A stretch of 64,000 nucleotides of DNA from Adiantum capillus-veneris (taxonomy: Eukaryota > Streptophyta > Polypodiopsida > Polypodiales > Pteridaceae), in the NCBI GenBank assembly GCA_014529385.2, contig CM043969.1, forward strand, positions 23,854,446 through 23,918,445. The letters are read 5' to 3'. The notes beneath the pieces were generated by a model. It had not been told where the DNA came from, searched no databases, and was given only the letters and a program-made list of their open reading frames with translations. The first letter of the stretch is position 1; the number at the start of each line of letters is the position of its first letter. Made by a program: the position numbers and the translations under genes. Shown in pieces: positions 22,486-34,194 of the stretch.

Positions 22486-23302
22486 TTGGGGGGTCCAAGG
22501 GGGCAGCATCCCCCCAAGCCAGGGTTCAAGGACAGCGTCCCTGAGGTAACATGTGAAGGAGTATATCTAAGTTTTGTAAATCTTCTCAATTGAGGGTCAA
22601 ATTACTCTCTAAGTTAGTGACATCTACTAATGATCGCTAAATATATTTGTCCATTATAGACTATTTTAGTACATTGTGGACTTTCTTCAGTCTCTCATGA
22701 GCTCCTTGCTTTTGATCTAATAGTAACTTCAACTCTTTTGCAAGTTTCCATTGAAAGTCTAGCTTTAGATTGGTCAATTTTCTATCGTAATTCCTTGATC
22801 ATTTGGCTGTGTTTCTACATTTCCACTTCTTCTTTTATCAAAATCTCTTCAAGATTCAATACATTCTTTCTATAGTTTCCAGCCTTGAAAACTTCTTGCT
22901 CTAGCTCCTGCTTGAGGCAAGTGATATCAGAGTATTGCATGTTCATTTGGGCCTCCATCATCTATCCCAGAGTATTGACAATTTTGTTCCAACTAGTCTA
23001 AATGGTGGAAGCCCAATCATCTGTGATTGTGTCAACATCACTGCTCTTTGTTTCATATCTGGTGAGTAGAATACTATATGGTACGATCGTTTTTCTAGAG
23101 ATGTCAATGACTTGATCACCTAGTAACTTGTTCTTTTGTAAGGCTTAAAGAATGTATTTAGCTCTTTGAACTAAGGTCATGGTGATCATTGTGCCTTGTT
23201 TGGTAATATAGCGGTGGCTTGTTTTGATGTCCTTGCTTGTTCAATTGGGTTCCTACTGGACTTTTGTCTAGAGCGTTCTTCTTGGTCACTTGTGTGGCTA
23301 CC

Positions 23303-23725
23303 TCAGTTTGCTCTTTTGGTGCTTCTAAACCCACTGTCTGGTCTTTCTAAGCTTTTGTCCCACTCAAAGGTTCCTGCTAGACCTTTGTCTAAAGCGTTCT
23401 TCTCGGTCACTTGTGTGGCTACCTTAGTTTGCTCTTTTGGTGCTTCTAAATCCATTGTCTTAGGTTTTTCCACTCCCTTCTTGTCCATGGCACCTTCCCC
23501 TTGCCTATTCTCATCCTTGCTTGTGATATGATCTTTAGACTTTGTGTCAGCAGCATCTGGTCCGGAAGCATTTACCTCCACTTCCTGAGGGACTTTACCT
23601 CCCACATTGTCTCTATTCTCCTTAACGTCCTTGTCCTTGTGGTCATTGTTTCCTTCATTGTCTCCCATGGTATCACAGTGTTGTCCCTTCTCAATCTCTT
23701 TCCCTTCCACACTACCATACTTCAA
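23303..23725 (-). pseudogene. Highly charged C-terminal-like ORF
   Basis: A 140-codon minus-strand frame rich in Lys, Asp, Glu and Asn, with no recognisable domain. It follows a segment EEEDATVGAGSNRINGEAVK (about 23870-23810) that begins just after a candidate acceptor TTTTTACAG, but a frameshift lies between them. Possibly a disordered acidic tail of the decayed locus. Confidence 0.3.
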
Positions 23726-24299
23726 ATCATGAAGAACATCCCTATCTCTTTAGTGACCTCATCCTCCTCCCATATACAACTTGCAGCATACTTTGTGGCA
23801 CCTTGTCCATCCTTGACCGCCTCTCCATTTATTCTATTGGACCCAGCCCCCACTGTAGCATCCTCCTCCTCTGTAAAAACAGAAAAAGATATCATGTACT
23901 TACAAGCAACCTCACATTCACTTCAGGTAAGCGTATGATTTGCAGAACACGCATATACTTACTCTTCACAACATGATGCCCAGTGACCCAAGACTTTGCC
24001 ACCTCAGGGATCACCATAGTACAACCAGGTTTGGCACAATGATCCCTGATTTGAAAATCAATGAATCAAAGGGGGTGATACTGATGTTAGCACTCAAGAA
24101 TAAAGGTTCCAACAATCCCTGTGGACTCCAACAGCTCCCCACATGGAACACACATGCCAAACACGTGGATCATACCCACCGAATCAACAACCTGGGGCCT
24201 AGGATATAAAATGAATCTCTTCCCAAGCCTAACATCAACAATCATCTGTTTCACAAAGAGGGTGTGGCCTTGTGCTTCCTTCCATGTTGCCTCCAGCAT

Positions 24300-25420
24300 A
24301 TCGTACTCAGCCTATTTTCAAACAGCACCAAAGGGGAAACCAGATTAGTACCAAAAGCTAGCATGAAGTCCTCAAGGCATCATACTAACAAGTAGTACCA
24401 AAAATTATCAAGTCATCAATGACTGAAGACAACCATGAACTACCAAAAATAGAACCAAATCAGAACCATGATCCAGCAATTAGTAGTTGAAACATAAGCA
24501 GGGGGGAAAAAAAACCTAACATCCACCTAAAGAACATTGTCAAAAGCTACCATAACTACCTAAAACTACCAATACCACCAAAACACTATTGATAGAAAGC
24601 AACCATAAACCACCAAACGGGGAAATAGAATACTATCAAAAGCTTCTAGTTAGTACCAAAAGCTAGCAGGCAATCCTCAAGGCATCTACCAAATAGTACA
24701 AAAACTACCAAAAATACCAAGTCATCAATGCCAGAAGACAACCATGAACTACTAAAAATTGAACCAATTCAGAACCATCAGCTACCAATTAGTACCAGAA
24801 GCTTCCAGTTAGTACCAAAAGCATTATAAATATACCCAAGACAAAAATAAACTATTCAAACATAACCAAAACTACAAAAACAACCTTGTTAGATCCACGC
24901 TATAAACTACCAAAGTATAACCAAGAACTACCAAAAGCAGACAGTAAGAGTTTAGTGGTACTAGCACCACATTTAAATTTACCAGAATAGCAAAATTACC
25001 AGACTACCAAACGTCTAATAACAACATGATAGAAGATACCAAAACAAGAAAGTAGAGCTAGAAAGACCCAAAAGATACTAGTATGAATAGAAACTACCAA
25101 AATAGCATAGACAAAATGCAAAAGATCTACCTGAAGCTACGAATCTACCTTAAATATGCAACTACCATACAGAAGCAAGAGGACTAGACACTGACAAGAC
25201 TACCAAAGCAAAATTTACAGATACCAAAAGATACCAAGAGCTTTCATGAATACAACAAACTACCAAAGGATTTTAAAAATGCTAGACTTGCCAGATTCTA
25301 CCAATACTCAAAAAATTAACTGAAGTACCAAAAATTGCCATAAACCACCGGATGTATTAGAACTACCAAGGTAGCAGCAAATATAAGTTATTAGAAAGTT
25401 GCCAAAAATACCAAAACCAC
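24300..25420. repeat. AC-rich stretch with repeated TACCAAAA words
   Basis: This 1.1-kb segment is built of many irregular copies of CTACCAAAA-like words and has no open frame. A larger duplication is visible: about 24343-24486 and 24650-24796 share order and wording (AGCTAGCA.., CCTCAAGGCAT, GAAGACAACCATGAACTA). It sits where an intron of the decayed minus-strand locus would lie. Confidence 0.6.
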
Positions 25421-25915
25421 TTTCTCAAGGCATGGATGTCAAGAATTACTTGTTGCATGTCAACTTCCTTCTCAAGCTCCTCTCTGTTTCCAATTTGGTG
25501 AAACATGCGTCAATTGGCTCCCAAATCAGCCTCCACCTCTTCGATGTCCTCATCATTGCAAGGGTTTTCCTGCTTTAGTTTTGCAAGCTACAGTTCATAG
25601 TACTCTATGTCATCTTTTATCCGCTTCATAACAGCATTGGAACCCTCCACTCTCAACAAAGTTTCATTGTTTTGTTGTAGAGATAATTTCAACTCTTGTA
25701 ACTTATTGGATGCAGCTACACATGTCTGAGGCACTCTCTCAACAATACTTTCTAGGTCTGTAACATAGTCAGGTGTCTCTACGTGATGTTATGGGGGGTC
25801 TACCTCTATATAGAGATTGCTACCACTTTGCATAAGATGACGCTTCTTATTAGATGACGGGTGGCCTCCGTGGCAGGCACCATTTTCCCTTCTCTAAGTT
25901 TTGACCTTCCGCTCC

Positions 25916-26321
25916 AACCCTCCCAGGCGGCTTGCACATATACTGAGTACACTCTCTCCAAACCTTGCCCATGCAACCTTATGGATTGCAGGGTCCTTTG
26001 TTGCCACATGGCAATTCTTGAAAGCAGAGCAACATGAAAACTTTGCAGTGATCTCCCCACAAGATGGAGGGGCTGGGTATACCTTATGGAACAAGGACCT
26101 ACAATCTTCAACCATTCTTGGTTGCACAAGATTCAAGTAAATCTTTGCATTCTTCTAGTAGTGTTGCTTGAAAACATTCATCCATCGGTCATCAAGGAGG
26201 TCTTCTTCCGTAAGATCCTTTGGAAGCACACCCTCCGTGCTCAGACCATACTCCTTATGCACCTCTTTGGTTGTATAGAAAAACTTGGTCAGAAGAGGGT
26301 ATTCCTCCATTTTGTTTTTGC
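25916..26321 (-). pseudogene. Largest exon-like segment of the decayed locus
   Basis: The frame opens after CATTGCAG (candidate 3' splice site at 26323-26322) with GKNKMEEYPLLTKFFYTTKE and continues to GGLERK before GGTCAAAAC (candidate donor at 25915). One in-frame TAG at 26157-26155 interrupts 135 codons. Features include cysteines and aromatic residues (CSAFKNCHVATKD), but I can assign no domain. The continuous frame on both sides of one stop supports former coding. Confidence 0.4.
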
Positions 26322-26737
26322 CTGCAATGTGGAACATGTTTTAGTAATGAAAAACTCATTACAAAAACTTTGAACTTCTCTTTAGCACATGGATGGCCTT
26401 GCCAATGCAAAATTTAAAAATGTGCAATTCCAAAATTGTAAAGTACCAAATTTGGTACTGTAAAGTGCCTCAGTTTATATATTAACCTTCACTGCTCTAC
26501 AGAGCTTTAAATTTACGTTCGGCTCATAGCACATATACTTGCATGCATGCAATGAAAAAAAAGAATGCAGAGCTCTCAAGATACCATATGCACACTTGCA
26601 TGCATGCACTTTAACAAGAAAAAATATTGGGCTCAAAACCTCAAAATCTTCAAATGACAATAGCCAGCTTTCATGAAAGAAAAACAAAACCACTGACACA
26701 AAACAAAAATGTACACATGCAAAGGAGGAACACCAAC

Positions 26738-26954
26738 CTATGGACTTTGTAGATGATCGAGTCTCATCCTCACCAAAAAGAGCTCCAGAATTAGCTGATT
26801 TCTCCACAGATAATTTCCCCTTGCTAGCTCTCGTGTTTGGGGTGTTGATGCTCCAAGAAGATTTTCTACTTGTGAGGGGGGACCTTGCATCCATGGTCCT
26901 AGGCTTCTTCTCCTTGTCTGGTGAAGCCTTGGTAGCACATTTCCTTGCAAGCAT
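26738..26954 (-). pseudogene. First exon-like segment of the decayed locus
   Basis: Starts at ATG 26954 and runs 72 codons to a candidate donor CATAG/GTTGGTG. The peptide is basic and Ser/Thr-rich (SPDKEKKPRTMDARSPLTSR), as in a disordered or nuclear-targeted N terminus. No known domain. Confidence 0.35.
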
Positions 26955-26960
26955 CCTCAC

Positions 26961-27377
26961 AGTCGCGATGGTGCACAGTCAGAGACCTCGCTAGCTTCGT
27001 AGCAGAATGAAGAACATGTTGGATGTGAGAGAGGTGCAAAGTCTTTGCTCAAAAAGGCACGACAAAGGAGGTCTATGAGAGAGGTGCAGGATGCAGTGAC
27101 TGACGCGGGATAGAGAGTGGCAGTGGTCACGTCACATGAGTGTAAATGTGCAACTCCCATCCATAATTGCACCCACGTTTTCTTTGAAAGGAGTGGTATT
27201 AATACATTTGTACTTTCAAATTCCTACTCTCTCAAAAAAAAACATTCCCTCCTACAGTACTTAAATTTAGAGGACAAAAAGGGTTCCCTCCAAAACAACC
27301 TGGAAATATGTAGAAGTACCAACTAGGTAGGAACAAAAAAGGTCCTTTTTTGTACCACCAATGCATGCTTTCAGCCT
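26961..27377. other. Unassigned stretch
   Basis: No supported gene or repeat. It could include the former promoter of the decayed minus-strand locus, but I see no clear TATA element. Confidence 0.4.
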
Positions 27378-27591
27378 CTTAGATAAGGAGATCATTGTAC
27401 ACACTCTTGGAATAAAGGAAATTGTAACACTGAGTGATGAGAGATTGTGGAAATTTTTAATCAATTTGGGCATTTATAATTAGAAAAAGATTTGGTCATG
27501 TGTTAAAATTTTAATCCTCTTTTAAATTCAAACCTCCTTATTGGAGACTTTAATATGGTGGAGAAGAGAAAGGAAAGAATAGGCTCCTCAA
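27378..27591 (+). repeat. Dispersed repeat, uninterrupted copy (paralogous empty site)
   Basis: About 214 bp matching 27893-27939 plus 34024-34191, the sequence into which element H inserted. The 3' part reads NLLIGDFNMVEKRKERIG, resembling the GDFN motif of a LINE endonuclease, so the repeat is probably LINE-derived. Because it lacks element H it shows what the site looked like before insertion. Confidence 0.7.
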
Positions 27592-27712
27592 GTCTGCTAG
27601 CAGGATCTAAAAATTCAAATGGTTGAGCCTACGTGAATAATGGGCAATGATGGACATGTGGAAGGTTGGGCCCAAAGTATGTCTTGTGTGCATATCCACT
27701 AGATTTCCAAAG

Positions 27713-27809
27713 TATCTTTAACATTTACAATCCAAATCTCAAGAAGGGAACTACCACTCAAAGCCCTGATGTATGCTTGGTTTCTTTGCATCCCTTATTC
27801 CATGTTCAG
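27713..27809 (+). repeat. Dispersed repeat shared with 49268-49364
   Basis: About 97 bp matching 49268-49364 with scattered changes, in the same orientation (TATCTTTAACATTTACAATC start in both). The frame reads IFNIYNPNLKKG, similar to the NVYAPN-type motif of LINE endonucleases. Confidence 0.65.
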
Positions 27810-27939
27810 TTTTTCAAGAGCATCCTGGGGGATGTGCTTTTTCCAACTTCCTTATCTCACCCTATGTATTGGCCCTAGAGTCTCTTCCACCGCTTAGATA
27901 AGGAGATCATTATACACACTCTTGGAATAAAGGAAGCTT

Positions 27940-28176
27940 TGTGCGCTCCTTGCCGCACTGTCGAAGCAAGGGACTTGCCAATACACCGTGTGCGAGCCAC
28001 AAATGGCTCCAAGCACACAACAAGCCTAAACTAGCAAGCTCAAGAGAGCAAAGGGTGTGTCACTCACCGCTCTACGCTCTCCTTCGTGGTGGATTCCTCG
28101 CCGCGATGAAGAAGAAACTACAGTCGTGCCACGCTCAACCGCTTCGCCGCCGTCGTGCCTTCGTAATGCTCGATCG

Positions 28177-28230
<54 letters not shown>

Positions 28231-28523
28231 AGGAGGTGAAGAAGAAGAAGATGGAGATGGAGATGGAGCAAGAGCACTCTTCTATTGCACAAATGAGAGA
28301 ATGAGTAAAAATTAGGTTTAGTTGGCTTTTATATGAGCTCACCCCATTCACACTTGGGCGCCCATGCTTAGCCAACTAATCCCTTGAATGTCCCAGTTAG
28401 AGTGCGCCTCTCATCGGCGATCACTCTTACCCTTTTCCTATTGGGCCGACAAGCCCGGTACCTGACTCTAAATAATACAACGTTTATAGATCATAGGGTG
28501 TCCGTGTGCCGTGAGGGTTAACA
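27940..28523 (-). repeat. Left (3') LTR of element H
   Basis: 584 bp with a CT run (about 28168-28206) and CA run (28206-28230). It differs from the right LTR mainly in these runs. Confidence 0.9.
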
Positions 28524-30159
28524 TGCCCCCCTTCCTGATGTAGATTCCGTCCTCGAAAGCTATTGAGTTGAAGCTGGTTCGTCGAGGTGGAAGAGCATTT
28601 GAGATGAATGTCCTTAGACTTCTTCAGTCACTGCAAAATCAAACAACATTGGCACAGTAATTGCATTCTCTTAAAAAGCATATGCAGTTTTAGGTAGACA
28701 AATTGATTGGTAAAAGAATTTCAAACAATTTGGTAGCAATGAACATTAAATTGCAATGTAAGCAAATGCATAAACAGATGTAAAGGTAAAAAATTAAACA
28801 AGTCTGGGGTCGCTAATTTGACAGTCGAAAGGCACTAGAGATCGAATATTAATACCATGGGTAAGCTTCTTAATTTTCAGTGGTCAATTAAGTTGTTTAA
28901 TCGCGAGAGCCAAGTATTCATGTTCGAGGGCTGACTAGAGGCTATATCTAGAAAACTTTGTAGTTAAGCTACGATAAAAGGAATTTCTCATGAAATCATC
29001 GCCTGACTGATTACTTTTTCTTTGACCCCCCAAAGTCTTTTCACATTGATTCAATTATGATGTGGGTGCTTATTTTGTATGCCTTGGGTTTTTTGCTTTT
29101 CAAATAAAAGCGCCCACACTGGGAACCTCTAGGGCTCTAGTACCAAAGGCGATACATGTGAGTGAAGTACCAATTTAAGCAGGGATTTCTCTTCCAACTT
29201 AAAATTTTACATTGTGGCACTTTGATTTTTTGTTTGTTCATTTTCAGCATTTTAATTTTGTAACTTTGGGGGGTCATATAACACTGTTACCCTCCCCAGG
29301 CTCATCACATTAGTAAACTCCCTTTATAATACTTAAGCTAAAGGTCACTAGGGTTAAGCCCACTAGAAAGCCCTAGTACATTTCATACAATGCTGCCTAA
29401 ATCGGATTAAGAACCTAAGTAACCATTGCTTATTAGGAAGGCATTCCCCATGGTATTAAGAGAAGATTTCTAATACCTAGCTTGGTCAAACTAGCTTAGT
29501 CGGACTGTTTGATTTTTACACCTAGACAAGTGATTATGACAAAACATTACATTGAATTAAATGTTTGATACTAAGCCAATGCGCTGAATATTATGCTACC
29601 AATCACAATCAAAGCAGACAAAACATGGATGCAAAAAGATAAGGGCAATGCTAATGGACAAGAAACATCTGTTTGTGTCGATGGTCGCGCTTGATTTGAA
29701 GTGTGAACGAGAGAAAGATTCCATGAAGGTCCAAATCCTAACCACAGCAACACGTTCCTGTACACACTAGGAAACAAAAGGAATACCTCCAAGAGGCACA
29801 TCAGTGGGAAAAGAGAACTTTGCTAATCTCTCAACTCTAAAACAAAAACACTCCTATCGTACTAATCTTACCTACCCTCCATCACTCAAGTGATGAGGAT
29901 CGAAGGTGTTTTATGGCATAGGTTTCTGTTTCACTGTACCAGATGTGACATGTGTAGGTCTGAGTCAATGTTTTGACTTTCAAGGTGCATACTCGTTTGC
30001 TAATTGCTCTTGCTCTTTATTTTTTTTTTGTTTTTTGTGAGTATAAAGCTTTATATGTACATTCCCTAAGATTGGTGATTGAGAGGTCAGGGAGAAAGGT
30101 TGAGAGGGAAGCAAGTGAATGATGGATGTCCACAAACACTCCCCCCTTCCTTGGGTAGA
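28524..30159. other. Non-coding 3' part of element H
   Basis: Starts with the polypurine tract (28524-28536, minus-strand AGGAAGGGGGG). The remainder has only short open frames and no motif I recognise; the lost or never-present pol would have been here. Confidence 0.6.
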
Positions 30160-32445
30160 TCATACCATTTGAAATGAGCTTGTCACCCTTTGAAACCAAT
30201 TGTTCCAGTTGGTAATAGGTGAGGATTTTTGCCAGTAGTTTTCTATTACCCTAGGTGCCTCGTCAAGTTGCAAGGGTGGTAAGGTACTCTCCCAGGATCG
30301 AACTTGAAGTGGTTCATCAGGTGATTCTTGAACACTGGGAGGTGTGGATTCTTTTGTAGCTTCATGGAGGTCCACTACTATAGATGGAGGCTGTGTAGAA
30401 GTTTTTACCTCTATGGATGTATTACATGATGAGCTAGAATCTTCATGGGACTCCCCCCTTCCTAAGCTAGGTGGAACAAATCGTTCTTTCTTTGGTACCC
30501 AAACTAGCTCGGGAGCGGGTTTGTAGCATTCTGTGATTTTTTTCTTTCCATGATCATTGATTTGTTTTGGAGCTACGGGATTGGGCTCACTTGGGTCAGG
30601 TGATAGGTAAGAGCACAATCTACGTTTTGGCACCCAGATTTGATCATTTTCTTGATAGTAGCCTTGGGCTTCCAATAGTCATTTAGGGATCCATCGCAAC
30701 ATTTTCTTACTTTTCTTGGAGCGAGTGGCACGTTTCTTACAAGGCTTCTGTTTTTTTGCACTAGCTATGGTCACTAAAGAAGCTTTAGGGACCCACTTGT
30801 ATGTTTTCTTCGTTACCTTAGGATGAGTCTTGTGTGTCTCAAGCTTTCTTTCAACTACATCAGTTGAAGCTCTAGAGAGTTGGGCTATGGGGACGTATGG
30901 TTCAACCTCCTGGACATGCAATGTCTTGGGTTTTATTTCCTTAGGCAATATCTTAGGGACTATGGCTTGAGTGGTAGGGCTAAGAGTTGGCTTTTGCGTT
31001 GTAACACCCCCAGTCCCCCAATCAATAGTGCATTTGGTGGCTATCATCCACGTGCGGCCTAGGTTTATATTACCCTCCATAGTTCCAGTAGGCATGACCA
31101 AAAAGTCTTGAGCTACAATTCCATTGTCATAACTGACAGAAGTGTGTCAGATTCCAAAAACCGTAGTTTTTTTCTTGTTGACACCCTTGACTTGGATAAT
31201 ACTCTCAGATAGAGGTGGCTTCCCTAACTGACACCACACCCCATAGGATAGCAGATTATATTTAGCACCCGTGTCCAATAAGGCGTTATATAGCACTTTT
31301 CCATAGGCACTATTTAACTCAATAGGGTATCGTAGAGGTGTGTCAGAGTCCAACCCATCCTCTTCGATTTCCATGTGTGCATAAGGGGCTAGAGGCACAT
31401 ACGATCGAGGCCCCATATTAGGTACTACGACACTAGGTAGTGCCACTGCGCTAACCGTAGATGTCATCAGTACATTCTCTGTCAGGCCTTTCCCTGGAGT
31501 GAGCACTGTGTTTTCCTTAATAGAGGGTTGAGCCAAGTTAGGGAAGCTAAAGTTTTCGCTCGGAGGCTCAGATGGCATAGAGACCCCAGGTGAAATGACG
31601 TAAGATGGGTCCATGAGACTCATTAGAGGAGTCTCCATTTGTGATAGAGTAGGCTGTTCAGCCTTCCTCGTATCCAGAAATCTCATGGGGCCAGTTGAGA
31701 GTATATTTACCCCTCGGTTTTGCCTTTCTGATTGAATAATGCCATGGATAACATTACAGATCATTTTTTGTTGATCTTCGATGCTCGTGGCACTAGAGGT
31801 GGATTGTACAATCTCTATCCATCCTACATGGTAGGCGTGGCCAAAGTGTAGATCCGTCAACACCTCAGTGTGGAGGTCGTATGTCCAATGATCATTAATG
31901 AACAATCCTTCTAGAGTCGACGTGTTAACGGTTTCTTGTGAGGTAGAAGCAATGTTGCTCCCCGTGGTTTTACTTGTCACCAACGGTACTCTAGAGGGAA
32001 CTTCTGAAGGAGGCAGCTCAACAGGGCCTTCTTGGTAAGAAGTTGGCAGGATATCCACATAGACACTCTTTGGGGGTGTGGGGTCCACGTGCGATGTGAA
32101 AGGAGAGTCCACTTCCCCACCCCCTTCGTGTGCTTCATTTGCATCAGGTTCCGAGCGAGTAGCTCTACCTAATGTTTCCATGAAACGGCTAAACATACTA
32201 GTACTAGGCTGTGGAGCTTCGGGAGGTGCATGGCCTTCTCTCTCAGTGTTTTGGTTAGGGTATGCTTCCATGATTTTTGAGTCGGAGGAGGAATCACTAG
32301 CGGCTATTTTAGGATCTTGGGTGGTGCTACCTTGTGTCCCCGCTGAGGGTCTAGAGCTTATCGTGGATGGGTAATGGGTGTCCGTATGAACAGAGGCACT
32401 ACCAATGTGATCGTGCTCTAACACTCGCCCAGATCGTAAGTGCAT
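30160..32445 (-). pseudogene. Gag/protease-like polyprotein of element H
   Basis: One minus-strand frame of about 760 codons, interrupted by TGA at 31149-31147 and 30678-30676. It opens with MHLRSGRVLEHD, like the M.TRSGR start of plant gypsy gag proteins, then a long Ser/Pro/Thr-rich region. At about 31270-31220 comes ALLDTGAKYNLLSYGVW, an aspartic protease active site with the catalytic DTGA intact. After the first stop the frame continues with DFLVMPTGTMEGN and LGRTWMIATKCTIDW, the C-terminal half of the protease. Beyond that are four W[VI]PK motifs (YKWVPKASL, LRWIPK, QIWVPKRRL, LVWVPKKERF). A classical capsid domain and a CCHC knuckle are not obvious. The two stops are the only breaks, so decay is mild. 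Confidence 0.72.
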
Positions 32446-33388
32446 GTGCTTTTGATACCCTAAGGTGTCAAAAAGCTGCTCTAGGAGGCCTTGTGACTAG
32501 TTTTTAGCGTGTTTTTTGTTTGTTTTTTTGCTAGATTTTTTAGAGCGTGTCGTGGAATGGGCCGTGTGATAGCTCGAAACGAGCGTATCGCTAGGAGGGA
32601 CGCGCTGTGCTTTACAACCCACCGTTTGGTTCTATTTTGCTCCAGAAAAGCCCGAAACAGTCTTTTCCTAGCTAGGGAACTAGGCTCCAAATAGCAATTC
32701 TAAAGGTGCAAGTGGGAAGAGAAGGGAGGAGAGTGGAGGATTTGTCCCACATGCTCTCATTCCCTCTTGAGGGAGTAGGGTATATATATAAGAGTGAGTC
32801 TAGTATATATCATAGGACTGAGGACTGAGGCCTGGGCCTGGGCTTGGGCTTGGGCTTGGGGAAATGATCCCGATCCCAATCTATCTTTTATACAAAACAA
32901 CCCGTCCGTTTTAAGACTCACGTTTTTTATTTTCGAAAAATTTAACCGCCCGTTCGCTCGCGTTTTTATTTTCCGATTTTTTTTTTTTAACAAATTTTTT
33001 TTTCAGAAAATTTTTTTTCAAAAAAAAAATGTTTTTTTTTTTTTTTTAAAAGCAAAAAATACGGAAAACGCAGAAATTGAAAAACGCAAGAAATGCAGAA
33101 AATTGAAAAAACACAGAAAATGCAGAAAATTGCAGAAATTGGAACTTGACAGAAAATTTAACACAGAAAATGCAAAAAATGCAGAAATTGAAACTTGACA
33201 GAACCAGAAAATGCAGAAAATGCAAAAACGCAAGAAATGCTAACTCTGCAGTGCAAACCAGAAAACGTAGAAAACGCAAAAAACAGAATTCTCCACACAA
33301 CTACACACACTCATTCCCTGCCTTTCCTATGATAGAAATTGCACCACAAGAAAGCGTAAAGTGCTAACCGAGGTTAGTGTAGGGCATA
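32446..33388. other. Leader of element H with low-complexity repeats
   Basis: Between PBS and gag-like frame. It contains a short tandem run of GGGCTT/GGGCCT units (about 32832-32861), a T/A-homopolymer zone (32980-33055) and an irregular array of GCAGAAAAT/GCAGAAATTG words (33060-33290). No coding is supported. Confidence 0.6.
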
Positions 33389-33389
33389 T

Positions 33390-33406
33390 CCCCGCCAGCG
33401 GCGCCA
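33390..33406 (-). other. Primer-binding site of element H
   Basis: Minus strand TGGCGCCGCTGGCGGGG, four bases from the LTR; close to the TGGCGCCGTTGCCGGGG site used by many plant gypsy elements. Confidence 0.82.
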
Positions 33407-33410
33407 AAAA

Positions 33411-33653
33411 TGTGCGCTCCTTGCCGCACTATCGAAGCAAGGGACTTGCCAATACACCGTGTGCGAGCCACAAATGGCTCCAAGCACACAACAAGCCTAA
33501 ACTAGCAAGCTCAAGAGAGCAAAGGGTGTGTCACTCACCGCTCTACGCTCGCCTTCGTGGTGGATTCCTCGCCGCAATGAAGAAGAAGCTGCAGTCGTGC
33601 CACGCTCAACCGCTTCGCCGCCGTCGTGCCTTCGTAATGCTCGATCGCACACA

Positions 33654-33730
<77 letters not shown>

Positions 33731-34018
33731 AAGGAGGTGAAGCAGATGGAGATGGAGATGGAGCAAGAGCACTCTTCTATTGCACAAATGAGAGAATGAG
33801 TAAAAATTAGGTTTAGTTGGCTTTTATATGAGCTCACCCCATTCACACTTGGGCGCCCATGCTTAGCCAACTAATCCCTTGAATGTCCCAGTTAGAGTGC
33901 GCCTCTCATCGGCGATCACTCTTACCCTTTTCCTATTGGTCCGACAAGCCCGGTACCTAACTCTAAATAATACAACGTTTATAGATCATAGGGTGTCCGT
34001 GTGCCGTGAGGGTTAACA
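33411..34018 (-). repeat. Right (5') LTR of element H
   Basis: 608 bp, near-identical to 27940-28523 outside the expanded CT and CA runs (33656-33731). On the minus strand a TATAAAAG box lies at 33828-33821. Confidence 0.9.
33821..33828 (-). promoter_or_regulatory. TATA box candidate in element H 5' LTR
   Basis: Minus strand TATAAAAG within the 5' LTR, upstream of the leader and gag-like frame, which is the expected place for the element's pol II promoter. Confidence 0.5.
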
Positions 34019-34194
34019 AGCTGTAACACCGAATGATGAGAATTGTGGAAATTTTCAATCAGTTTGGGAATTCATAATTAGAATAAGATTTGTTCATGTG
34101 TTAAACTTTTAATTCCCTTTTAAAATTCAAACCTCCTTATTAGAGACTTTAATATGATGGAGAAGAGAAAGGAAAGAATAGGCTTCTCAATTCT

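Larger units (their letters stand above)
22550..26960 (-). pseudogene. Decayed intron-containing locus of unknown identity
   Basis: Several minus-strand coding-like segments follow one another in order with plausible splice borders: 26954-26738, 26321-25916, 25790-25440, 24320-24087, 24075-23880, 23870-23303 and 23150-22700. Two of them are coiled-coil-like (DLESIVERVPQTCVAASNKL..., and ITCLKQELEQEVFKAGNY). The 23725-23303 frame is highly charged (Lys/Glu/Asp). In-frame stops (several TAG/TGA that could come from CAG/CGA) and frameshifts show decay. I do not recognise the family; it could be a dead host gene or a coding region carried by a DNA transposon. Linking all segments into one gene is inference. 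Confidence 0.35.
27940..34018 (-). mobile_element. LTR element H with protease but no polymerase
   Basis: LTRs 27940-28523 and 33411-34018 start TGTGCGCTCC and end GGTTAACA. Flanks are AGCTT (27935-27939) and AGCTG (34019-34023). Next to the right LTR the minus strand reads TGGCGCCGCTGGCGGGG (33406-33390), a TGGCGCC-type PBS. Next to the left LTR the minus strand has AGGAAGGGGGG, a polypurine tract. So it is a minus-strand element of 6,079 bp. The interior carries one long gag/protease-like frame with two stops and about 1.6 kb without coding; I see no RT, RNase H or integrase. It is best described as a large retrotransposon derivative of Ty3/gypsy type. Confidence 0.88.

Noticed and set aside
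23196-23531. Plus-strand hydrophobic 111-codon frame resembling a membrane protein
   Set aside because: It is the complement of the charged minus-strand frame at 23725-23303, which explains the hydrophobic composition.
24352-25440. Regular repeat-spacer layout suggestive of a CRISPR-like array
   Set aside because: The TACCAAAA words vary in spacing and sequence, the genome is eukaryotic, and there are no uniform spacers.
32794-33300. Frames rich in Phe/Lys/Arg on both strands
   Set aside because: They come from the GCAGAAAAT word array and homopolymer zones in the leader of element H, with no coding evidence.
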